Positions 55,445-63,964 of a stretch of 64,000 bases of DNA are shown in pieces. A model generated the notes under the pieces. The model had not been told where the DNA came from, ran no database searches, and worked only from the letters and a program-made list of their open reading frames with translations. Position numbers and translations under genes: made by a program. How positions within the stretch are numbered: the stretch's first letter is position 1; each line of letters opens with the position of its first letter. The DNA is from Martinezella tropici (lineage in GTDB: Bacteria > Pseudomonadota > Alphaproteobacteria > Rhizobiales > Rhizobiaceae): the NCBI GenBank assembly GCA_000799755.1, contig JUHI01000003.1, positions 372,001 through 436,000 on the forward strand, given 5' to 3'.

Positions 55445-56692
55445 ATGGTAGGGTTTAATCGTCGTCAATTTATCGCGGGCACGACCGCACTCATCGGCAC
55501 ATCGATCGTAACGGCCGGCAAAGCCCGGTCTGCCGATGCAACTATCGAGATTTCGAGCACCTGGGGCCCCGACAAGCCTTTCCAGAAGGTTGTCGATGCC
55601 TTCAACGCCAAGCAGCTCGGCGTGACGTTCAGCAACCGCTTCGACGGCGATTATGAAGCCGTCACCGCAAAGGCCGTTGCGAGCATTGCCGCGGGGCGGC
55701 CGCCGGCCATGATGATCACCGGCTGGAAATTCGGCTATTTCGCCAAGCGCACGCTCGGTGCCCGCGACCTGCGCGAGATCAATGCCGCAAAGGCCGAAGC
55801 GATCCTCGCGAATTTCCGCTCGTCGGTGCTGCCGCTGGTCACGATCGACGGCGCCGTCATCGGCCTTCCCTGGGCGATGTCGACCCCGATCACCTATGTC
55901 AACAGCGACATGTGGAAGGCTGCCGGCCTCGATCCCAACCTGCCGGAAACGCCGGATACGAAATGGCTCTACGAGAGTGCCCGTAAGCTCGATGCGGCCC
56001 TCAAGGGCAAGCACCCGACCTATCGCTCGCCGATCTCGCTTTCCAATAACGAATGGACGAGCCAGTCCTTCATCCAGAATGCCGGCGGCTACATCATCGA
56101 TCCCGATGGCAAGCTGGCGCTCAACAGCCCGGAAGCGATCGCCGGCATGAGCGAATATTGCGCCCCCGCCCACGAAGGCCTCTGGCTGCCCGTCAGCGAC
56201 AAGGAGCAGACGGCTGCCTTCCAGTCCGGCGCGCTTGCGATCTGCACGACCAGCTCGACCTCCGCCGTCACCTTCCCCTTCGGCGCGGCAAAGGCTGTCA
56301 CGACTAAGTTCCCCGGCCTTGCGGGACATCCGCGCAAGATGAACAGCGGCGGCAATTTCCTCGCCGTCTACACGCGCAACAAGGAACAGGCGGAAGCCTC
56401 CCTTACCTTCCTCGAATTCTGCGCCTCGAAGGAAGGCCAGGCACTCTGGTCTCAGACCGGCTACCTCAACACCTCGAAGCACGATATTCCGCTCATCAAC
56501 GAGTTCATGAAGCCGGCGGCCGCACAGCTGGCGGATGGCCTGACCGCTGAGACGATCTGGCCCGGCAAACGCGGCCTCGAGGGTCAAGCAGTCTGGCGCA
56601 AGTGGGTTTCGCGCATGCTGCTCAAGGAAACAACGGTTGCCGACGGCATCAAGGGCGCTCATGACGAGCTTGCCGGGCTGATTTCGGCATAG
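55445..56692 (+). CDS. CUT1 sugar-type ABC importer binding protein of the phn-like operon
   Basis: 415 residues, family-1 (MalE/UgpB-like) receptor. The N-terminus MVGFNRRQFIAGTTALIGTS has a twin-arginine motif and a signal ending near ARSADA. Body features: FNAKQLGVTFSNRFDGDY, LPWAMSTPITYVNSDMWKAA and NNEWTSQSFIQNAGGYIID. In ordinary C-P lyase operons the receptor is PhnD, an unrelated phosphonate binder; here a carbohydrate-type receptor takes its place. Ligand unknown, probably a sugar or sugar ester. Confidence 0.88.
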   Translation: MVGFNRRQFIAGTTALIGTSIVTAGKARSADATIEISSTWGPDKPFQKVVDAFNAKQLGVTFSNRFDGDYEAVTAKAVASIAAGRPPAMMITGWKFGYFAKRTLGARDLREINAAKAEAILANFRSSVLPLVTIDGAVIGLPWAMSTPITYVNSDMWKAAGLDPNLPETPDTKWLYESARKLDAALKGKHPTYRSPISLSNNEWTSQSFIQNAGGYIIDPDGKLALNSPEAIAGMSEYCAPAHEGLWLPVSDKEQTAAFQSGALAICTTSSTSAVTFPFGAAKAVTTKFPGLAGHPRKMNSGGNFLAVYTRNKEQAEASLTFLEFCASKEGQALWSQTGYLNTSKHDIPLINEFMKPAAAQLADGLTAETIWPGKRGLEGQAVWRKWVSRMLLKETTVADGIKGAHDELAGLISA

Positions 56693-56702
56693 GCTTTCGA
56701 TC

Positions 56703-57587
56703 ATGCCATTCCGTTTTCGATCGCTGGCCCCCTATCTCTTCGTGGGGCCAGCCGTGCTTGCCGTGGCGATCTTTCTGTACGGTCCGCTGATAGCCTCGAT
56801 GTTGCTGTCGGTGGTCGACTGGAATCTACTGTCGGCGGACATTCGCTTTGTCGGTGTCGAGAACTACGCATCGATTTTCGACAATCCCGACTTCCGCATG
56901 GCAGCCTGGAATACCCTGCTCTATTGCGCCGTCCTCATCCCGGCCGAGATCGTGATACCGTTGATCTTTGCCGTCATGCTGCATTCAGTACGCAAGAATC
57001 CCCTGCAAGGCCTTTATCGCGGCAGCCTGTTCCTGCCGACGATCGTTGCCTATTCGGTTGCGGGCGTCGCCTGGTCCTGGTTGTTCAATCCGGTCAACGG
57101 CCTGCTCAACGAGATCCTTGGCTATTTCGGCTTTCCGCCGTCGCGCTGGCATACCGATCCGAGCCTTGCGCTCCTCTGCGTCAGCCTCGTCACCTTCTGG
57201 AAGACCTTCGGCCTCAACATGCTGCTGTGGCTGGCGGCACTTGCTAACCTGCCGCATCAGCTGCGTGAGGCGTCGCAGCTCGACGGTGCGGGCTCGACGC
57301 GACATTTCTTCAACATCAGCCTGCCGCTGATGACGCCAACAGCCTTCTTCATCAGCGTCACGACCTTCTTCCATGTGCTCGACGATATCGTCGGCATCAT
57401 CGACGTGCTGACCCATGGCGGACCCGCCGGCAGAAGCTCGAGCCTCCTCTATTTCCTGTGGCAACAGGGTCTGCTGTTCTTCCAGTTCGGGCCGGCCAGC
57501 GCCGTTGCGGTGATTATCATCGTGATCATCCTCGCCGTTACATGGCTGGAATTCCGCGTCGGCGAGAAGCGGGTGCATTACAAATGA
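56703..57587 (+). CDS. CUT1 ABC importer permease (first)
   Basis: 294 residues, MalF/UgpA type, about six membrane segments. Coupling motif REASQLDGAGSTRHFFNISL and the typical end FRVGEKRVHYK. Starts 10 bp after the receptor gene and overlaps the next permease by 4 bp. Confidence 0.9.
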   Translation: MPFRFRSLAPYLFVGPAVLAVAIFLYGPLIASMLLSVVDWNLLSADIRFVGVENYASIFDNPDFRMAAWNTLLYCAVLIPAEIVIPLIFAVMLHSVRKNPLQGLYRGSLFLPTIVAYSVAGVAWSWLFNPVNGLLNEILGYFGFPPSRWHTDPSLALLCVSLVTFWKTFGLNMLLWLAALANLPHQLREASQLDGAGSTRHFFNISLPLMTPTAFFISVTTFFHVLDDIVGIIDVLTHGGPAGRSSSLLYFLWQQGLLFFQFGPASAVAVIIIVIILAVTWLEFRVGEKRVHYK

Positions 57588-58423
57588 GTGGCATCGGCCG
57601 TAGCCTTCACAGATTGCTGCTTCATATCCTGTTGCTGGCAATCTGCATCGTCACCGTATTTCCGCTCGTCTGGATGGTATCCGCAGCCTTCACGCCGAAC
57701 GACATGATCATGGCCAAGGCCGTGCGCCTCTGGCCCGAAAGCCCGACCCTGTCGAATTTCACCATCGCTGCGAGCCGTCATCCGATCTGGATGTGGCTGT
57801 GGAATTCCATCCTCACCTCGTCCCTCATCACGGCCGGAAAGCTTGTTCTCTCAATCCCCGCGGGCTTTGCTTTCGGGCGGCTGGAGTTCAAGGGCAAACA
57901 GGCGCTGTTCTGGTTCGTCATCGCCACCATGTCCTTCCCGAACGTGCTCGCGATCATTCCGACCTATATCGCGGTCGTAAAGCTCCAGGCTGTCGACACC
58001 TACGGTGCGATGATCATCCCGTCGATCCCCTATATCGGCTTCTATGTCTTCTACATGCGCCAGGCGTTTAGATCGCTTCCGGCATCGATATTCGAGGCCG
58101 CGCGTATGGACGGAAGCGGGCTGTGGCGGCAGTTCATCGAGATCGGTGTTCCGAACATCATCCCGGCAATCGCTGCTCTTTCGGTGATTTCCTTCATGGG
58201 CGCCTGGAACATCTATCTCTGGGGCCAGCTCGTGCTGGACGACGCCTTCAAGAAGACGCTGACGACAGGCATTGCCGTTTTTGCCGATCTCGAAGGCGCC
58301 GATCGGGCTTGGGGTCCGCTGATGGCAACAAGTCTGTTGTCGATCGTCCCCGTTCTCTTGATATTCCTGCTGGCCCAGCGTTTCATCGTGGATGCGCTCG
58401 CACCAGGCATTGACGACAGATAG
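57584..58423 (+). CDS. CUT1 ABC importer permease (second)
   Basis: 279 residues from ATG 57584, overlapping the preceding stop (ATGA); longer frame upstream is the first permease read out of frame. MalG/UgpE type with coupling motif EAARMDGSGLWRQFIEIGVP. No ATPase gene of the MalK/UgpC type follows in the window. Confidence 0.9.
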   Translation: MSGIGRSLHRLLLHILLLAICIVTVFPLVWMVSAAFTPNDMIMAKAVRLWPESPTLSNFTIAASRHPIWMWLWNSILTSSLITAGKLVLSIPAGFAFGRLEFKGKQALFWFVIATMSFPNVLAIIPTYIAVVKLQAVDTYGAMIIPSIPYIGFYVFYMRQAFRSLPASIFEAARMDGSGLWRQFIEIGVPNIIPAIAALSVISFMGAWNIYLWGQLVLDDAFKKTLTTGIAVFADLEGADRAWGPLMATSLLSIVPVLLIFLLAQRFIVDALAPGIDDR

Positions 58424-58430
58424 GCAAGGC

Positions 58431-59231
58431 ATGCCCCGAATAATCGTAATCGGATCGGTCAACCACGATCGTATATGGCAACTGGATGCTCCGCTGGTGC
58501 CGGGCGCGCGCATACAATTCTCGTCCCAGACAACCCGGCTCGGCGGCGGCGCCTATTACACCGGTCGGCAACTCCTGGAGCTTGGCGCGGATGTGGCGCT
58601 CGTCTCGCGGCTGATGCTGGATGCGCAGGGACAAGCAGCACTCCAATCACTCGTCGCAGCCGGCTTCGATACGAAGCATATCGCGATGGCGCCGGGAGAA
58701 ACCGCACCGCTGGAAATTCTGCTGGAGCCGAATGGGGAGCGCACGATCATAGCGCCGGCCGGCCGATCCCAACCGCTGAAGACGGCAGCGCAATTGTCAG
58801 GCGCCGGCGTCTATATCAATGCTCTCGCTCTCGACGCAGGCCTGGTCGAACAGATCGACGCCCAGCCGCTCGTCGTTTCGCAATTCCCGCTCAGGCCCGC
58901 GACGCCGCGGCCGGCTGACTATGTCATCTCCTCGCGCGACGACGTTCCCGACGATCTCACGCTCGCATGGCAGCGCGCCGGCCAGATTGCCGGCTCGAGA
59001 TTGAAGATGCTGATCCTGACCGACGGCACGCGGCCGATCACGCTATTCGATGGCCTGAAAAGCGTGGAAATCGAGCCGGCCGCCAAGGTCGATACGGCCA
59101 ATACGATCGGTGCCGGCGACCGTTTTGCCGGCTCCTTCCTCTTTGCCCTGGTGGAAGGGCGGACGCCGGCGGCAGCCGCGCGGGAAGCAAGCCGGATCAC
59201 AGCGGAATGGCTGCGCCGGCGCGGCGACTAA
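58431..59231 (+). CDS. PfkB-family carbohydrate kinase
   Basis: 266 residues from ATG 58431. PfkB signatures: RLGGGAYYTGRQLLELGADV at the N-terminal side and DTANTIGAGDRFAGSFLFAL with the catalytic Asp of GAGD. Somewhat shorter than ribokinase (about 300). The family phosphorylates sugars or nucleosides using ATP. Placed between the sugar-type importer and phnG, it likely phosphorylates the imported compound before or after action of the Phn-like complex. Confidence 0.87.
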   Translation: MPRIIVIGSVNHDRIWQLDAPLVPGARIQFSSQTTRLGGGAYYTGRQLLELGADVALVSRLMLDAQGQAALQSLVAAGFDTKHIAMAPGETAPLEILLEPNGERTIIAPAGRSQPLKTAAQLSGAGVYINALALDAGLVEQIDAQPLVVSQFPLRPATPRPADYVISSRDDVPDDLTLAWQRAGQIAGSRLKMLILTDGTRPITLFDGLKSVEIEPAAKVDTANTIGAGDRFAGSFLFALVEGRTPAAAAREASRITAEWLRRRGD

Positions 59232-59284
59232 GGGCGTCACGCCGCCTCAGAAATCTGATCCCGCAGGGCAAAACGTCGTGGACA

Positions 59285-59326
59285 ATTCATTCGAATGAAT
59301 ATAGAAATCATTCGAACATTCGAAAG
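59285..59326. promoter_or_regulatory. 16-bp perfect palindrome plus half-sites upstream of phnG
   Basis: ATTCATTCGAATGAAT at 59285-59300 is a perfect palindrome containing CATTCGAATG; two further copies of CATTCGAA follow at 59309-59316 and 59317-59324. The gap 59232-59367 therefore probably holds a second promoter controlled by the same regulator as the operon front. Confidence 0.65.
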
Positions 59327-59367
59327 CCCCGCTCCCCTAACGAATCCTAATGCCCAAGGAAAAGATG

Positions 59368-59826
59368 ATGACTGAGGAGAAGACTGGCAATCCGGTCAGC
59401 GCATCCTATAACCATGCGCAGGCACTGGAAATTCTCGCCGCAAGCCGCCCCGCGAACATAAAGGCGTCAGCCGAAAGAGTGCTCGATACGCTTGGCGAGG
59501 TCGATGTTGTCGCAAACCGCACCGGCCTCGCAATGCTGCCGCTCATCGACACGGTCAAGAATACCGCTTTCCACCTTGGCGAAGTCCTGGTGTCGGAAGC
59601 GCATATCCGCGTGCCGGATCGCGCCGTCGAGGGTTATGGCGCGGTGGTCGGCCGGGATCTCGAACATGCCATGGCAATGGCGGTCATCGATGCGGCAATC
59701 GCCGCCAATCATCAAGCCGACATCATTCTCGAACTGCTGGAAGCCGAACGGCTGCACCAGCAGGCGGAAGACCGGCTGCTGCTGCAAAAAGTAGAAGCCA
59801 CCCGCGTGCAGATGGAGACGTTCTGA
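59368..59826 (+). CDS. phnG: PhnG, C-P lyase core complex subunit (paralogue)
   Basis: 152 residues from ATG 59368, 7 bases after AAGGA (59365 and 59350 are alternatives). In E. coli PhnG is part of the PhnGHIJ core that attaches phosphonate to ribose triphosphate. Family landmarks: FHLGEVLVSEAHI and GYGAVVGRDLEHAMAMAVID. Sequence has drifted from E. coli PhnG but keeps length and order. Confidence 0.85.
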   Translation: MTEEKTGNPVSASYNHAQALEILAASRPANIKASAERVLDTLGEVDVVANRTGLAMLPLIDTVKNTAFHLGEVLVSEAHIRVPDRAVEGYGAVVGRDLEHAMAMAVIDAAIAANHQADIILELLEAERLHQQAEDRLLLQKVEATRVQMETF

Positions 59827-59828
59827 CC

Positions 59829-60374
59829 ATGGCGCACAATCTCCTGCCAACCCTCGACGATACCCGCACAAACGCCACGTTCGAGGAACTCATGTGGGCA
59901 CTGAGCCGGCCCGGACAAGTCCGGGAACTGCCCACAGCAGGCTTTTGGCCGCTTGCCGAAAGCCTGCTTGACCGCGAATGTAGCTTCCATGCGGCGGACG
60001 ATCCGACCCTGGATGCGCAAATGGCCGCAACAGGCGCAAGACGTCTTCCGCTCGCCAGCGCCGACTATGTCTTCGCCACCATCAATTCCGCGGAAAAGCT
60101 CGCGGCCTTGTCGACGTTGCGCATCGGTAGCCTGCTCTATCCGGATGACGCCGCGACGCTGTTTGCTCCGGCACGCTTTGGCTCCGGACAGCGGCTGCGC
60201 CTGACCGGCCCCGGCATCAAGGACAGCGTCACGATCGATATCGACGGCATCGATCCCGCCTTCTGGCAGATGCGCGCCAGGGCAATCCGCTATCCGCTCG
60301 GCTGGGATCTCTATCTGGTCGATGGCAAGCGCCTGCTCGGCATTCCCCGTTCCACGAAAATCGAGGTGCTCTGA
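59829..60374 (+). CDS. phnH: PhnH, C-P lyase core complex subunit (paralogue)
   Basis: 181 residues. Family text: FEELMWALSRPGQVRELP near the N-terminus, RLRLTGPGIKDSV in the middle, and YPLGWDLYLVDGKRLLGIPR, RSTKIE at the end. PhnH is a structural partner of PhnG and PhnI with a PLP-transferase-like fold without known catalysis. Two bases after phnG; overlaps phnI by one base. Confidence 0.88.
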   Translation: MAHNLLPTLDDTRTNATFEELMWALSRPGQVRELPTAGFWPLAESLLDRECSFHAADDPTLDAQMAATGARRLPLASADYVFATINSAEKLAALSTLRIGSLLYPDDAATLFAPARFGSGQRLRLTGPGIKDSVTIDIDGIDPAFWQMRARAIRYPLGWDLYLVDGKRLLGIPRSTKIEVL

Positions 60375-61468
60375 TGGCCTATGTAGCAACCCGCGGTGGC
60401 GAATACGCCATCGAACAGGCAGAGCGGCTGTTTCGCGCCGATCTCGGCCCAATCACGCGAGAGCGCGTCGAGGCCGTGCGAACCGGTCTTCCCTATCTCA
60501 TCGACCGGCTGATGGGCGAGGCATCGCTTTACGAACCCGATCTCGCCGCTCTGGCGCTCGCCCAAGCCGGCGGCGATCTCTACGAGGCGATCCTTCTGTT
60601 GCGCGCCTACCGCACCACCCAGCCCCGCATTGCCGTCGCGGAGCCGGTCGACCAGCCGGATCTTTTCACCGTCCGCCGCATCTCCGCCGCTTTCAAGGAC
60701 ATTCCCGGCGGTCAGATACTGGGCCCGACGCTGGATTATTCCCATCGCCTGCTCCAGGTCGATGTGCTGCAAGGTGAGGACTACGTGCCCGAGCCGGTGA
60801 TCCCGGCCGTCGCACCCGCGCCGGCGACCCAGCCGTCACTGACCAGTTGGCAGAAGGCGCAAGGGCTCGTTCCGGATCACCCTGTGGAAACGGTGGCGCC
60901 GGAAGAAATCCCCGACCTGACGCGCGAGCCACTGCTCTTTCCGCCGGCACGCGCCCACAAACTGCAGAGCCTGGCGCGCGCCGACACAGGCGGCACGCTT
61001 GCGCTCGGGTATGCGACAATGCGCGGCTACAGTTCGGTGCATCCCACGGTCAACGAACTGCGCCTGGCTTACGCCCCGGTTCGCCTGCGTCATCCCACCG
61101 GCACGATCTTCAGCGCCGGCCGCGTCCGCGTCAGCCAGACCGAAGTCATCTCCAAGGCCAAGGAATTGCAACTGGGCTTCTCGGCGACCTTCGGCTGGAA
61201 CGAGGTGAAGGTGATCGCGGCCGCGACGCTCGATCTCGCCTCCAGCCAGCCCAATCCGCATCCGGCCGCCAACGAGGAATTCGTTCTCTATCATACCGAG
61301 CCGGTCGAAAGCTCCGGCTTCTGCATCCACTTCAAGCTTCCGCATTACGTTACGTTCCAGTCGAGCCTCGACGCGCTGCGCCGCGTCAAGGCGGACAAGA
61401 GCGAGGCTGCTGCAAAACCCGTTGATGCCGAGAAGCTTGCCTCGAAACAGGAAGAGGTCGCGCTATGA
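60374..61468 (+). CDS. phnI: PhnI, nucleosidase-type core subunit (divergent paralogue)
   Basis: 364 residues. In E. coli PhnI displaces adenine from ATP to give the ribose-triphosphate phosphonate. Conserved: MAYVATRGGEYAIEQAE, AILLLRAYRTT, FKDIPGGQILGPTLDYSHRL and EEFVLYHTEPVESSGF. The His pair of HFKLPHY (His319, His324), which holds a metal next to PhnJ in the E. coli complex, is kept. The middle differs: where canonical PhnI has a T-E-C-E motif this has SQTE, and the segment around 240-290 is shorter. Overlaps phnJ by 4 bp. Confidence 0.87.
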   Translation: MAYVATRGGEYAIEQAERLFRADLGPITRERVEAVRTGLPYLIDRLMGEASLYEPDLAALALAQAGGDLYEAILLLRAYRTTQPRIAVAEPVDQPDLFTVRRISAAFKDIPGGQILGPTLDYSHRLLQVDVLQGEDYVPEPVIPAVAPAPATQPSLTSWQKAQGLVPDHPVETVAPEEIPDLTREPLLFPPARAHKLQSLARADTGGTLALGYATMRGYSSVHPTVNELRLAYAPVRLRHPTGTIFSAGRVRVSQTEVISKAKELQLGFSATFGWNEVKVIAAATLDLASSQPNPHPAANEEFVLYHTEPVESSGFCIHFKLPHYVTFQSSLDALRRVKADKSEAAAKPVDAEKLASKQEEVAL

Positions 61469-62376
61469 AACTGCAGGAATTGACCAAGCCCTGGATGGCT
61501 TTCAACTACGGCTTTCTCGATGAATCCGCCAAGCGCGAAATGCGCCGCCGCATTCTGAAGGCAATTGCCGTCCCCGGTTATCAGGTGCCCTATGCCAGCC
61601 GCGAAGTGCCAATCGCCCGCGGCTGGGGAACGGGTGGCCTGCAGGTCACGCTGACGCTGCTCAAGCCAACCTCCGTCGTGAAGGTCATCGATCAAGGAGC
61701 TGACGATTCCGTCAACGCCAGCAGCATCCGCAAATTCGTCGGCCGTGTCGGAGGCGCGGTGGAGACGGAAGACACGATGGCCGCGACCATCATCCAGTCC
61801 CGACACCGCATTCCGGAGGAGAAGCTGCGCGAGGACCAGATCCTGGTGCTGCAGGTTCCGAACCCGGAACCGCTGCGACCTGTCCAGCCTGACATGTCGG
61901 TCGCGCGCGAAATGCATGGCGATGCCGATTATGGCCAACTCTGGTTGATACTCTACGAGCAGCTCGTCAAATCGGGCCGGATCATGCAGGGGTCGAGCTA
62001 TCCGAGCATGGTCAACGGTCGCCATGTAATGACGCCATCGCCCATTCCGCGCTGGGATGTGCCCAAGCTCAATCAGGCGGATCACCTGACGATCCTGTCT
62101 GCCGGCCGCGAGAAGCGCATCTTCGCCGTGCCGCCTTATACACGCGTCGAGCCGCTTGTCTTCGACGACGTGCCCTACCGCGTCGAGGATCACCAGGACA
62201 AGACCTGCTATCGCAGCAACGTCGCCGGCTTTTTCATGAACGAGCTGCCGCAGGAAGATGGCTCCTCGCAATACGAGCTGTCCGACAGCCATTTTGGCGT
62301 AAAGCACATCCGCAAATCGGAAGCGGAAACCGTCGAGATCGGCGAAACCTGGTACAACAACGGAAGGATGGACTGA
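61465..62376 (+). CDS. phnJ: PhnJ-like protein lacking three of four cluster/catalytic cysteines
   Basis: 303 residues against 281 in E. coli. PhnJ is the radical SAM enzyme that breaks the C-P bond with a [4Fe-4S] cluster on Cys241, Cys244, Cys266 and uses Cys272. The fold is clearly shared: RRRILKAIAVPGYQVPYASR (with the glycine equivalent to Gly32, here Gly38), GWGTGGLQVT, KVIDQGADDSVNASSIRKF, RHRIPEEKLREDQI, PSPIPRWDVPK, AGREKRIFAVPPYTRVEPL. In the cysteine region only Cys248 remains, the sole cysteine in the protein; the others read Ser251, Leu272 and Gly278 (ELSDSHFG in place of VCSDTDYC). Radical SAM chemistry is therefore not expected. Confidence 0.9.
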   Translation: MKLQELTKPWMAFNYGFLDESAKREMRRRILKAIAVPGYQVPYASREVPIARGWGTGGLQVTLTLLKPTSVVKVIDQGADDSVNASSIRKFVGRVGGAVETEDTMAATIIQSRHRIPEEKLREDQILVLQVPNPEPLRPVQPDMSVAREMHGDADYGQLWLILYEQLVKSGRIMQGSSYPSMVNGRHVMTPSPIPRWDVPKLNQADHLTILSAGREKRIFAVPPYTRVEPLVFDDVPYRVEDHQDKTCYRSNVAGFFMNELPQEDGSSQYELSDSHFGVKHIRKSEAETVEIGETWYNNGRMD

Positions 62377-63203
62377 TGGCCACGCTCGATCCCATTCAAT
62401 CGGCGGCACTCACTCGCCAGCCGCCACGGCTGATGATGGCCGACCCCATCCTCACCATGCGTGGCATTGCCCGCAATTATGGCGACGTCACTGCGCTTGG
62501 CGGCGTCGACGTAACAGTCTATCCGGGCGAAGTCCTCGGCATCGTCGGCGAATCCGGTTCGGGCAAGTCTACGCTTCTTCGGATGATGAACCTCGAGGAT
62601 ACGCCCGACACCGGCACCTATAGTCTTGCGCTTCCCGGCCACGAGGGCCGCAACCTTTTCACACTCGACCGCTTCGAGCGGCGTATGCTGCGCGCGCATC
62701 ATATCGGCATCGTCTACCAAAACCCGCATCTCGGCCTGCTGATGAACCACACCAGCAGCGGCAACGTCGCCGAGCGCCTGCTGATTGCCGGCAACCGCAA
62801 TTTCGCCGAGCTGCGCGAGCGGGCACGCCAGTCGCTTGATGCGTCGGAATTTCCGATCGAACGCATGGATGCCCGACCGAACGAGCTTTCCGGCGGCATG
62901 CAGCAGCGCGTGCAGCTCGCAAAGGCGATCGCGCTTGAACCTGCAGTCCTCTTGCTCGACGAACCGACCACGGGTCTCGACGTCAGCGTTCAGGCGTTGG
63001 TGCTCGACACGCTGAAGCGGCTGCAGCGCGAACGTTCCATCACGATGGTTCTGGTTTCGCACGATCTCGGCGTCATCCGCACGATGGCAGACCGGGTTAT
63101 GGTCATGCGGCGCGGCAAGGTCGTGGAACAGGGTCTTGCCGACCAGATCTTCCAGGACCCGCAACACGCCTACACCCAGCAGCTCGTTCACGCCAAGCTT
63201 TGA
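62376..63203 (+). CDS. phnK: PhnK, ABC-type ATPase of the C-P lyase complex (paralogue)
   Basis: 275 residues, overlapping the phnJ stop by one base. Walker A GESGSGKST, signature LSGGMQQRVQLAKAI, Walker B LLLDEPTTGLD, His switch VSHDLG. PhnK binds the PhnGHIJ core through PhnJ in E. coli. An N-terminal tail of about 25 residues precedes the usual start; an internal ATG (MMADPILTM) could be the true beginning. Dipeptide-transporter-type ATPases look similar, but order identifies it. Confidence 0.88.
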   Translation: MATLDPIQSAALTRQPPRLMMADPILTMRGIARNYGDVTALGGVDVTVYPGEVLGIVGESGSGKSTLLRMMNLEDTPDTGTYSLALPGHEGRNLFTLDRFERRMLRAHHIGIVYQNPHLGLLMNHTSSGNVAERLLIAGNRNFAELRERARQSLDASEFPIERMDARPNELSGGMQQRVQLAKAIALEPAVLLLDEPTTGLDVSVQALVLDTLKRLQRERSITMVLVSHDLGVIRTMADRVMVMRRGKVVEQGLADQIFQDPQHAYTQQLVHAKL

Positions 63204-63217
63204 AGGAAACAGAAGAG

Positions 63218-63964
63218 ATGAACATTCAGGTTTCCGCCCGGCAGAACACCGCTCCGGTCTTGCGTGTCCAGGGCCTTTCGAAGCAATTCGAAATGCATCA
63301 CCTCAAGCGCACGCTGTTTGCCTTCGAGAATATCGAGTTCGAGCTGAGCGCCGGCGAATTCATCCTGCTCAAGGGCGAGAACGGCGCGGGCAAGTCCACC
63401 CTGCTGCGCACGCTCTACCGCTCTTACCTGCCGCGCGCCGGCCACATCTACTATCACACGCAGGAAGGGATCATCGATCTCGCAACGGCGGCGGATGTCG
63501 ACATCGCCGTACTGCGCCGCCGGGAAATCGGCTTCGTCACCCAGTTCCTCAACGCCCGTCCGCGTGTCGCGGCCGAAGAGATCGTGGCTGAGCCACTGAG
63601 GCTTGCGGGAACGTCGCATTCCGAAGCTCTCGCCGAAGCGCGGCGCTGGCTCGATGCCTTCGGCGTGAAGAAGCAGCTCTGGTCGGCCTACCCTTCCACC
63701 TTCTCCGGCGGCGAGCAGCAGAAGGTCAATCTGGCCCGTGCGCTCATCCTGCCACAACGCCTTTTGCTGCTCGACGAACCAACGGCCTCGCTCGATCATT
63801 CCGCCCGCCGCGCGCTGGTCGAACGATTGGCTCAGCTCAAGGCATCAGGCGTTGCGATGATCGGTGTTTTTCATCATCCAGACGATGTAAAGGCATTGAT
63901 CGACCGGGAATTGCATCTGGAAGCCATCAAGATCGAGGACGAGCAGGACGATGTGGCTGAGTAA
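63218..63964 (+). CDS. phnL: PhnL, ABC-type ATPase of the C-P lyase complex (paralogue)
   Basis: 248 residues from ATG 63218, preceded by AAGGAAACAGAAGAG; a TTG at 63200 is disfavoured. Walker A GENGAGKST, signature FSGGEQQKVNLARAL, Walker B LLLLDEPTASLD, switch FHHPDD instead of the usual His-Asp motif. The opening VLRVQGLSKQFEMHHL is PhnL-like. Stop overlaps the phnM start by 14 bp. Confidence 0.88.
   Translation: MNIQVSARQNTAPVLRVQGLSKQFEMHHLKRTLFAFENIEFELSAGEFILLKGENGAGKSTLLRTLYRSYLPRAGHIYYHTQEGIIDLATAADVDIAVLRRREIGFVTQFLNARPRVAAEEIVAEPLRLAGTSHSEALAEARRWLDAFGVKKQLWSAYPSTFSGGEQQKVNLARALILPQRLLLLDEPTASLDHSARRALVERLAQLKASGVAMIGVFHHPDDVKALIDRELHLEAIKIEDEQDDVAE

Noticed and set aside
61345..62409. 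354-codon minus-strand frame opposite phnJ
   Set aside because: Exact antisense of phnJ with shadow composition; the plus-strand reading is a clear PhnJ homologue.
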